This document shows, one piece after another, positions 58,054 to 64,000 of a DNA stretch of 64,000 bases. The DNA is from CBDAPE01 sp965198325. Its GTDB lineage: Bacteria > Pseudomonadota > Alphaproteobacteria > UBA828 > JAPUJA01. The notes under the pieces were generated by a model. The model did no database searches. It was not told the DNA's origin and was given only the letters and a program-made list of their open reading frames with translations. Position numbers and translations under genes: made by a program. How positions within the stretch are numbered: position 1 is the stretch's first letter; the number at the start of each line of letters is the position of its first letter. The stretch lies in assembly GCA_965198325.1 (NCBI GenBank), contig CBDAPE010000017.1:699391-763390 (forward strand), read 5' to 3'.

Positions 58054-58382
58054 CACCAGGAAACGTCCATGATTGCAAGCTCGCCCAGCGCTGTATCGAA
58101 GCCATGCCGCCCGCCGCCGAACTCGTCGCCGACAAGGGCGATGACAGCAAAGCCCTGCGCGACTGGCTGGCAGAACGCGGAACCACGGCCGTCATCCCAC
58201 CGCGCAAGAACCGCAAGGTCCAATACCATTATGACAAGACCGTCTACAGGCAGCGCAACATCATCGAGCGCATGTTTTGCCGCCTCAAGGACTGGCGCCG
58301 TATAGCCACCCGCTTCGACCGCAACATCAAAAACTTCATCGCAGCAATCGCCCTTGCCGCCGCCGTCATCTGGTGGCTGTAA
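57960..58382 (+). CDS. IS5-family transposase OrfB
   Basis: About 140 residues of the DDE domain: TKGGRNTKLHAVCDAKGRPL, then VADKGDDSKALRDWL with the second Asp and RNIIERMFCRLKDWRRI with the catalytic Glu. It is read by frameshift from orfA in intact relatives. Here it cannot be made from the disrupted orfA start. Confidence 0.85.
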   Translation: MAHGIGRTKGGRNTKLHAVCDAKGRPLVLLLTPGNVHDCKLAQRCIEAMPPAAELVADKGDDSKALRDWLAERGTTAVIPPRKNRKVQYHYDKTVYRQRNIIERMFCRLKDWRRIATRFDRNIKNFIAAIALAAAVIWWL

Positions 58383-58395
58383 TGAGTCCGGACCC

Positions 58396-59058
58396 TAGAT
58401 CATGTTCGCTGTTTGACGAGCGGCGATCGGCCCGTAGCCGCCAGGAGCGAAAGGCGGACCGCTGCGATGAGGCGAAACGGTCTGTGGCGCCAACGGTCTG
58501 TAACCGAGCGCACTGTGCGGCCTGCACCGAAGCTTGGTTTTGTGCCTTTGCAGACCTACCCGGTCACCGGTCGGCCAACCCATGTCGCCTGTTGACCCAA
58601 ATCAGCCAGTGACTCTGCTGAGAGAGATCGAGCACTGGGTCTTGACCAGACAGCGCACGAAACCGATCAAATCGACGCGAAAGTCGCGAGCCATGGACGA
58701 TGCGTCACGTTCAAATTGACGGAGGTGGCGGTGCTAACAAATCTGTTCCGAAAAATCCTGCGGTTAACCGCTGATCTGCGGCCAAGACCGGCTCCAGTTT
58801 GACTGCTGGATCGATCGCGGCGAAGAGGAGCAGTGTAGCCGATTTGCGGAGAAAACCACCTGAATTGGGACAAAGGGGGTGGCTCAAACCGAAAACCCTG
58901 ATTCCGACCGAAGGTGAGGCATCGCCGCTTGCCAAACGGGCACGTCCGGATGCAGTCGGCTGCGGAATCTGAATTGTCGGGGAAGTGTTGGCTGGGATAA
59001 TCTGGACTCACCAACGGGCCATTTGTATCTGACTCCCGTCCAGCAGTCGGGGGAACGA
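58396..59058. other. Gap with an IS3-family remnant
   Basis: About 660 bases without a whole gene. At 58395-58583 on the minus strand a 62-codon frame contains RPHSALGYRPLAPQTVSPH, the C-terminal end of an IS3-family OrfB, so this is a transposase remnant. The rest (58590-59050) has no recognised gene; the long antisense frame there is not credible. A GGGGGAACG site at its end serves the next gene. Confidence 0.55.
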
Positions 59059-60534
59059 ATGATGGAGACTCGTGTGGTCCTGCGATTCTTGGATCTTGTT
59101 TTGAATTGTGCCGGCGTGCCGAAGATTTGGCGGATTGGTCGCTACGTCGCGCTTGCCGCGACACTGGTATCAATCGGCGAGAGCCCCGCCCGCGCCCAGG
59201 ATATTGGGCCGAGCGGTTGCGTAGAGGCTTCAGGCACCTGTGGCGACGGGTCCGGTGGCTCGGGCGGCGGTGGCGGCTCGATCTCGACGCCCAGTTCCCC
59301 ATCAGGGCCGACGCTGCAGGAACTGCAGCAACAAAATGAAATCTCTATGCACGAGGCGAACGACTTCGGAATCGCCGCCTTTCGCCGCGGCAACTGGTCC
59401 GAGGCCATTGCTTATTTCGAGATGGCTCTGGAATACAGTCCGTATGATCCGGTCATAATGGAAAATCTCGCAGCGGCCCGCGAGCGCCTCGCCCAGGCTT
59501 CTTACGCCGCCGAGGAAGAGCGCCTCAGGCAGGCTGAGGCAGAGGCCGAGGAAGAGCGCCGCAGGCAGGCCGAGGCCGAGGCCGAGGCCGAGGCTGAGGC
59601 TGAAGAAGAGCGCCGTAGACAGGCAGAGGCCGAGGAAGAGATCCGCAGGCAGGCAGGGGACGAGGCCTCGGAGTTAGGCAGGCTCATGCTCTACGAAGGG
59701 CGTTGGGCCGACGCCGAGTCCTATCTCCGCGAATACCTCCGGACCAACCCCGGCGATCCTTGGGGCCACGCCCGGCTGGGCTACGCCCTGCTCAAACAAG
59801 GGCGCTACGCCGAGGCTCTCGAGGCCAATCGCCAGGCCGTCGAACTGGCGCCGGATGAGGCCGTGTTCCGCGGGGACCTCGTATTGAGCCTCGACAGATA
59901 TGCCTGGACGCTCGTCCTAAACGGCACGGTCGCGGAAGCGCGTGCTCTGTATGCGGAGGCGGTCGGCGCGGCACGGGGAGATCCGGAGCTGACATCGATG
60001 CTCGAGGGCCTGCTGAACGAGACTTACCAGGCCGCCGCCTCGTTGCCGAATGGCGCGGCGGTGCGCGAGATGGCGGCACGGGCGCTGGTCCGGCTCGACC
60101 CGGCGTCCGTCTACAACCAGGTGCTTCTGGGCGAAACGCTCTTCGTAAACGGCGATTCGGCCGGCGCCATGGCCGCCTATTGGGAGGCAATCCGGTTCAG
60201 GCCCGACAGTCGGGAACTCTATAGTCACGTCGCCGAGCGGCTGGTCGAGATCGGCGATCCGAAGGCCATTCATGACGTATTGACGAAGGCCCTCCAGGCG
60301 GCGCCCAACGACGCCGGTCTGCACGTCCAGATGGGCGATTATTACCGGCGGATGGGCCAGCCGGAGGCGGCGGCGCGCGAATTCGTGCTGGCGCGGCAAC
60401 TCGCCGCTACCACGGATCAGGGCGCCGACGAACCGGGCGCGGCGTTCGCGGCCGACGAAAACGACGCGATAGGCCAGGCCTGCGGGATCGCCGGGGTCTC
60501 CTCGATCGAGTGCCCGAAACCCCTCGAACTCTAG
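59059..60534 (+). CDS. Exported TPR protein with a Glu/Ala-rich coiled coil
   Basis: A 491-residue protein. An N-terminal signal peptide (ALAATLVSIGESPARAQ region, cleavage near RAQ) leads into a Gly/Ser-rich spacer, a first TPR (FGIAAFRRGNWSEAIAYFEMA), and a charged repeat of the form EEERRRQAEAEAEAEA from about residue 145 to 205, which is a long coiled coil. Further TPRs follow (RLMLYEGRWADAESYLREYL, LGYALLKQGRYAEALEANRQ, MGDYYRRMGQPEAAAREFVL). It may be a periplasmic scaffold. A small coiled-coil gene follows 4 bases later. Confidence 0.85.
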   Translation: MMETRVVLRFLDLVLNCAGVPKIWRIGRYVALAATLVSIGESPARAQDIGPSGCVEASGTCGDGSGGSGGGGGSISTPSSPSGPTLQELQQQNEISMHEANDFGIAAFRRGNWSEAIAYFEMALEYSPYDPVIMENLAAARERLAQASYAAEEERLRQAEAEAEEERRRQAEAEAEAEAEAEEERRRQAEAEEEIRRQAGDEASELGRLMLYEGRWADAESYLREYLRTNPGDPWGHARLGYALLKQGRYAEALEANRQAVELAPDEAVFRGDLVLSLDRYAWTLVLNGTVAEARALYAEAVGAARGDPELTSMLEGLLNETYQAAASLPNGAAVREMAARALVRLDPASVYNQVLLGETLFVNGDSAGAMAAYWEAIRFRPDSRELYSHVAERLVEIGDPKAIHDVLTKALQAAPNDAGLHVQMGDYYRRMGQPEAAAREFVLARQLAATTDQGADEPGAAFAADENDAIGQACGIAGVSSIECPKPLEL

Positions 60535-60537
60535 GGG

Positions 60538-60837
60538 ATGGATGTGCGGACGAGATTCGATCGACAAATCCAAAGCATCCCTCAAGCAGCCCGAACGCCG
60601 GAAATAGCGGCCGTTATCGAAGAGGGACAAAAGATCATGCAACGCGTCGATGAGAATGAAGTTAGGCTCGAGGAAGCGCAGCTCACTCCTTCGAACACCG
60701 CGGAAATTACCCGGATCGAGACCGAGATCGAAGACGACAAGGAGCGACTCAAGGAGAAGGAAATTGAGCTCGCGAGCTTTAGCCTCATGCCCAAGATCGA
60801 AGAGGAGGAGGCAGAGCTCGGCCGGGACGAAGAGTGA
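60538..60837 (+). CDS. Small coiled-coil protein, hypothetical
   Basis: A 99-residue, highly charged protein with long helical heptads (EIAAVIEEGQKIMQRVDE, then RIETEIEDDKERLKEKEIEL) and no signal peptide. It starts 4 bases after the TPR protein and ends in an acidic tail. It probably pairs with a partner by coiled coil; no family recognised. Confidence 0.6.
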   Translation: MDVRTRFDRQIQSIPQAARTPEIAAVIEEGQKIMQRVDENEVRLEEAQLTPSNTAEITRIETEIEDDKERLKEKEIELASFSLMPKIEEEEAELGRDEE

Positions 60838-61050
60838 GAGGCAGCGGCTGGAATGACGAGGTCGGAATTCGCGGGCGCGGCGCTCGCCCAGCAAATTTCC
60901 TTACGGAAGCAGCCTTGACTTAGGCAATCATGTAGGCACCGATGCGCGAGGAGAGCCTTTTATTATCTTGGCTTGTCCTAGGCGGATAATTTTGATTTCG
61001 GAGCGGAAGCGGGCCGTGCAATTTAGTTTCTACTGACGGGGAGTAAGCAC

Positions 61051-61515
61051 ATGTATTTCGGGAAAACCGCGCGGATTCATGGTCGGATAGGGGTGGCTGT
61101 CGCAATTTCAATTTTTATCGCCCTGTCCGGCTATGGGCCAATGGTCCCTCGAGCCCAAGCTTGGGAACATGATGGTCCCGGCTGGTACGGTGACATGGGC
61201 TACGAATGTTACGACGCTGACTGGTGCACGGGGGAATTGCACGGATATGTTGGCTTGCCGGTTGAGTGGAAGCCCAAGGCCCACTGCGTAGGAGGAGGCT
61301 GGAATTTTGAGCGTGTCGAAATCGTCACGGGTGGGCTGCCGCCGGGGCTGACTTTCGAAGACGGTAATATTGTTGGCGTGCCGGCAAGGGCAGGGACCTG
61401 GCATTTACGGGTAAAGTTCGTCGGCATGGAGTGCGCAGGCTCGTATTACGGCGACCATACTCAAGACCTCCACATTACGACGGAAGGGAGTTCGTCCCCC
61501 GGTTCCGTGTATTGA
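61051..61515 (+). CDS. Exported protein with an Ig-like (He_PIG) domain
   Basis: A 154-residue protein. An N-terminal signal peptide (VAVAISIFIALSGYG core, cut likely near AQAW) is followed by a Cys-containing segment and the Ig-like signature GGLPPGLTFEDGNIVGVPAR, continuing AGTWHLRVKFVG. Such putative Ig domains are found in surface proteins that bind ligands or carbohydrates. Its neighbours are also exported, but no operon is seen. Confidence 0.75.
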   Translation: MYFGKTARIHGRIGVAVAISIFIALSGYGPMVPRAQAWEHDGPGWYGDMGYECYDADWCTGELHGYVGLPVEWKPKAHCVGGGWNFERVEIVTGGLPPGLTFEDGNIVGVPARAGTWHLRVKFVGMECAGSYYGDHTQDLHITTEGSSSPGSVY

Positions 61516-61625
61516 ACCGGACATGAAGCAGGTTTGAGAGGGAATTTCGGGGCTTAGGCGTTGAGAGGGAATCCTTCCATACAGCCTATTTTGGAAGATT
61601 TCGGACGTCCAGAACTCCTTCTTGG

Positions 61626-61649
61626 GTCCGCTCTTGGCTGCAAACGGAC
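61626..61649. repeat. Palindromic repeat, copy 1
   Basis: GTCCG and CGGAC arms 14 bases apart, a degraded member of the GTCCGC-x-GCGGAC family seen at several points in this end of the window. Confidence 0.5.
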
Positions 61650-61787
61650 GTTGGGCAAAATCCCCGCCGACCACCCCTCACCCCAGACTTTCCGGCAGCC
61701 CCAGCCGGGGGCGGTAGAACGCCGTCTTGCGCAGGCGGCTGCTTGGCAGCGGGCAGCTTGACCACCAGCTAAGCAGCGGCAATTCGT

Positions 61788-61819
61788 CGATGTCCGCACT
61801 TGACCCTTAGCGGACATCG
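61788..61819. repeat. Palindromic repeat, copy 2
   Basis: Arms CGATGTCCGC (61788-61797) and GCGGACATCG (61810-61819) pair perfectly at 10 positions over a 12-base loop with the conserved TGACCC core. Confidence 0.75.
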
Positions 61820-61927
61820 CATTGATTGCCAGGGACGTTCGAGACTAAGGTGGACCAAATTCAGGACTGTAATCCCGGAGATCGTCCATAGAATTGCGGT
61901 TCGGCGAGGGCATCGGCTGAGAGGACT

Positions 61928-62842
61928 ATGAAACCGGAATTGGACCGTTGGAACATGTGGGAGGAGTTCAGGTCTGCGCAGCAGGAAATCGTCCTGCCCG
62001 CGGGTACGGTAGCCCATATCGCCGTCACGATTCGCTATATCGACGTCGGCGATGCTCAACGCGGCACGATCCTGTTGATGCACGGGATACCGACTTGGGG
62101 ATACCTCTACCATTCGATAATCCCGCCACTTGAGAATTCGGGCTATCGGGTCCTTGCACCGGACTTTCTGGGCCATGGCTGGTCGGATCGGCGAGACCGC
62201 TTTGACCGCTCCTTCCAAGACCAGGCGCGCATGATTACCGCCCTTCTGGACGCCCTTCAACTTGAGCGCGTGGACGTGGTGGGTCACGAAACGGGAGGCG
62301 CGGTCGCCCTTATCCTCGCCATCGAGCATCGGGAACGGGTCGATCGACTGGTTATCTGTAATTCGGTCTGTTACGACCGTTTTGACGACGACATGCTCGA
62401 CTTTGGCCATCCTTTGCGTTGGAAGCATCGCCCGGTCGCGGATTTGGTACAGGCGCTCGAAGAGACTTTGGCGGCAGGTCTCTCGGACGACAACCGGCTC
62501 ACGCCCGAGTTCCGGCAGGGTATCATTGCTCCTTGGGCCAGCGAAGAGGGCAAGCTGAGCCTGCTTCGAAATGCTTCTGCGCTCAATGCCAACCAGAGCA
62601 TGGCACTCGTCGACCGCCACGGAGAAATCTCTGCCCCGACAATGATCCTGTGGGGGATGGATGGCCCGTGGCAGAAATCGGAAGACGGCAGGCAACTTGC
62701 TCGAGAGATTCCCGGCGCCGTCTTCAAACCGATCGATGGTGCCTCCCATTGGCTGCAACAGGATGCGCCCGACGAGTTCACGACGGCGCTGCTGGAGTTT
62801 TTCGAAGGGCCGTCCAACGATGAAATTCAGCCGGTACAGTGA
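61928..62842 (+). CDS. Alpha/beta hydrolase, haloalkane dehalogenase/epoxide hydrolase-like
   Basis: A 304-residue alpha/beta-fold protein. MHGIPTWGYLYHSIIPPL gives the oxyanion region and FLGHGWSDRRDR the cap-side turn. The nucleophile elbow reads VGHETGGAVA, so Glu stands where Asp (dehalogenases, epoxide hydrolases) or Ser (esterases) is expected. The late His is in GASHWLQQDAPDEF. This may mean an unusual chemistry or no hydrolysis at all. It stands alone, between repeats. Confidence 0.85.
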   Translation: MKPELDRWNMWEEFRSAQQEIVLPAGTVAHIAVTIRYIDVGDAQRGTILLMHGIPTWGYLYHSIIPPLENSGYRVLAPDFLGHGWSDRRDRFDRSFQDQARMITALLDALQLERVDVVGHETGGAVALILAIEHRERVDRLVICNSVCYDRFDDDMLDFGHPLRWKHRPVADLVQALEETLAAGLSDDNRLTPEFRQGIIAPWASEEGKLSLLRNASALNANQSMALVDRHGEISAPTMILWGMDGPWQKSEDGRQLAREIPGAVFKPIDGASHWLQQDAPDEFTTALLEFFEGPSNDEIQPVQ

Positions 62843-63049
62843 ACAACGCGGTCGAATTCGATCGTTAAACGACGGCTTTTTACAGGCGCGAATTCGAAGC
62901 AGTCATTGCGTTCAAGGCCGGGAACGGGTCGTTTACAGCCTTTCAGTGTGAGCGACAGGTGTCTCGATGAACGTCCGGAATTGGCTAATTGCGGACACGT
63001 CAGCATCTGACCCAAAGCGGACGGTTTAACGAAGGGAGGACTTGGATTC
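62843..63049. repeat. Gap with a degraded palindromic repeat
   Basis: About 207 bases without a gene. At 62990-63022 the halves GCGGACACGT and TGACCCAAAGCGGACG of the family occur in one orientation, with another CGTCCGG just before. An AGGGAGG site at the end serves the next gene. Confidence 0.45.
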
Positions 63050-63571
63050 ATGTCGATCGAGGAAACAGTACGTGCCCGCGGGCTCGCGTTGCCTGATCTC
63101 GAAACCCTGTGGAGGGTCAATCCCTCCAGGGCGCAGTATGTCTCGCACCTGCCGGTGCAGAACCTGCTCTATCTTTGCGGGTACCTGCCGTACAAAGACA
63201 ACAAACCCTACCTTACAGGCGTATTGGGGAGGGACCTAACGGTCGAGCAGGGGCATGAAGCGGCGCGCTACGCCGCGTACTGCCTTCTCGGCGCAATTCG
63301 CTACGCCCTCGGCGACCTCGACCGGGTCGACCGCTTCGTACAGCTCATCGGTTACGTGAATTCCACACCGGATTTTTCCGATCAGCCCCTGGTCATCAAC
63401 GGTGCGGCCGATCTCCTGGTGGACCTCTACGGCGAGCGGGGCAAACCGACACGGGCGGCGATCGGTTGCCAGGGGTTGGGCGGCGGCCACTCGATCGAAC
63501 TCGTCACCGTAATATCGTTTACCGGGGATGGGGTACGCCCACCGCTCGACCGCGATAAATACAGGCCGTAA
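63050..63571 (+). CDS. RidA-like family protein
   Basis: A 173-residue member of the Rid superfamily with a longer N-terminus than typical RidA. Visible are LLYLCGYLPYKDNKPYLTGV, the helix EQGHEAARYAAYCLLGAI and DRFVQLIGYVNSTPDF, then GERGKPTRAAIGCQGLGGG ahead of the last strand. It is not close to the RidA gene at 27 kb. Function within the family is unknown. AGGGAGG lies before the ATG. Confidence 0.82.
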   Translation: MSIEETVRARGLALPDLETLWRVNPSRAQYVSHLPVQNLLYLCGYLPYKDNKPYLTGVLGRDLTVEQGHEAARYAAYCLLGAIRYALGDLDRVDRFVQLIGYVNSTPDFSDQPLVINGAADLLVDLYGERGKPTRAAIGCQGLGGGHSIELVTVISFTGDGVRPPLDRDKYRP

Positions 63572-63706
63572 GTCACTGTCGGGCCGTTTTCACGTTTAGC
63601 GGCAAACTGGGAGCCCGCGATCGACGATTGTGACCGATATTCGCTATCGAGGCTCACGGCGAAAATTTGAGAGTCCAATTAATCAGTGAAATCTTGGCGT
63701 CAGTAC

Positions 63707-63730
63707 GTCCGCTTATGGCTAAAAGCGGAC
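63707..63730. repeat. Palindromic repeat, copy 3
   Basis: Arms GTCCGCTT and AAGCGGAC pair perfectly around an 8-base loop. Confidence 0.75.
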
Positions 63731-63752
63731 CATCCATTGCGTGGCTGAGAAC

Positions 63753-63776
63753 GACCGCTTATGACCCCAAGCGGAC
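63753..63776. repeat. Palindromic repeat, copy 4
   Basis: Arms GACCGCTT and AAGCGGAC pair with one mismatch; the core contains TGACCCC as in copy 2. Confidence 0.7.
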
Positions 63777-63870
63777 AATTTGGCGAAGCGGACGCAGGCT
63801 CAAACCGAGGGCCCGCAACCGCCTTTACCGAACATCACTCAAAACGTGAGCCTTTTCGGTAAAGCATTAA

Positions 63871-64000
63871 TGTCAATGGCGGAGCAAAAAGGGACCACCG
63901 TGGCGGTGTAAGAAGGGACCGCTTGGCGGCTGCGGGCTTGTCCCCGTAGTCCATGGGCGGGCCCCACGTGCGACGCGGCGTGCCCTCAACAGGCCGACGC
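63871..64000. mobile_element. End of a second copy of the IS21-family element
   Basis: From 63871 the sequence matches the left end of the element at 38580 almost base for base (TGTCAATGGCGGAGC, then GTGGCGGTGTAAGAAGGG). It differs by a two-base gap after TAGTCCA and a G-to-A change further on. The rest lies beyond the window. Confidence 0.92.

Larger units (their letters stand above)
57530..58395. mobile_element. IS5-family insertion sequence (IS427-like)
   Basis: About 866 bases with ends GGGTCCGGACCCATT and, on the other strand, GGGTCCGGACTCATT. The flanking bases are TA on both sides, a likely target duplication. It carries orfA and orfB on the plus strand. The element has a 20-base insertion inside orfA and is therefore probably dead. 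Confidence 0.88.
61516..61927. other. Gap with palindromes and a gene fragment
   Basis: About 410 bases with no whole gene. It holds a direct repeat of TTGAGAGGGAAT near 61533 and 61560. At 61700-61737 is the 38-base copy of the fragment at 55744, whose minus frame ends RPRLGLPESLG and stop. Two palindromes of the family described below lie at 61626-61649 and 61788-61819. Confidence 0.6.
63572..63869. other. Gap with two palindromic repeats
   Basis: About 298 bases without a gene. Palindromes at 63707-63730 and 63753-63776 are listed separately. The left part shows no recognised feature; the right part, up to the IS21-family end, is AT-moderate spacer. Confidence 0.5.

Noticed and set aside
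58667..59302. A 211-codon minus-strand frame in the gap before the TPR gene.
   Set aside because: It is Arg- and Ser-rich with no motif, overlaps the start of the TPR gene, and looks like random GC-rich sequence.
59500..59690. A low-complexity Ser/Ala frame on the minus strand under the TPR gene.
   Set aside because: It is the mirror of the EEERRRQAEAEA helix of the real plus-strand gene.
61626..63776. A CRISPR array made of the palindromic repeats.
   Set aside because: The copies are irregularly spaced, differ in length and loop, and no cas gene is present.

Overview
The window is high-GC DNA with alphaproteobacterial character. The grounds are the coaD-queA-tgt order at the left edge, the many acyl-CoA and short-chain dehydrogenase genes, the DUF2924 plus serine recombinase pair, and HisKA-HATPase-receiver hybrid kinases. 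No genus can be named from the sequence alone. The left half is mostly dense and ordinary. The right half (about 38-64 kb) is accessory DNA with insertion sequences, gene fragments and short palindromic repeats. Frame-broken genes are unusually common, which suggests genome decay or, for the homopolymer cases, possible sequence error.

0-13 kb: coaD (partial), queA and tgt, then a CodA-like amidohydrolase on the other strand and a Rieske oxygenase. Next is an APH-like kinase plus ACAD11-like acyl-CoA dehydrogenase pair, facing an acyl-CoA ligase, two SDRs and an M24 protein. The last two groups resemble the parts list of 4-hydroxyacid (levulinate-type) catabolism. 12.8-21 kb: tRNA-Lys(TTT), an ammonium transporter, a pentapeptide-repeat protein, a GMC oxidoreductase with a PhyH-type dioxygenase, a MetE-like protein and an SDR.

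21-34 kb: the most striking part. Two adjacent genes on the minus strand, separated by a RidA gene, each encode a giant hybrid histidine kinase. Their N-terminal parts are long tandem arrays of a roughly 161-residue PAS-like unit: 8 units plus 1 ordinary PAS in one gene, 10 units plus 2 ordinary PAS in the other. Both are broken, by three TAG codons, one TAA codon and two frameshifts in total. Two units of the second gene are almost identical, pointing to recent 483-nt unit duplication.

34-51 kb: a class II aldolase, a frameshifted class III aminotransferase, a SprT-like protein and an ArsR-rhodanese repressor with an inverted repeat at its start. Divergent from the repressor is a truncated-hemoglobin gene split cleanly by an IS21-family element; removing the element restores the reading frame exactly. 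Then come a rhomboid protease, a tartrate dehydrogenase-like enzyme, a 4Fe-4S protein, an amidohydrolase, a Popeye/cNMP-binding membrane protein, a LuxR-type regulator, a broken sulfotransferase, a SlyD tail fragment, and two intact tandem PhyH dioxygenases plus a truncated third.

51-64 kb: a mobile-element landscape. It holds a serine recombinase with a frameshifted DUF2924 gene, an IS3-family element, a frameshifted exported protein with internal repeats, an IS5-family element carrying a 20-nt insertion, and an IS3 remnant. Beyond these are an exported TPR/coiled-coil protein, an exported Ig-like protein, an alpha/beta hydrolase with Glu at its nucleophile position, a RidA-like protein, a family of short palindromes, and the end of a second copy of the same IS21-family element at the window edge.
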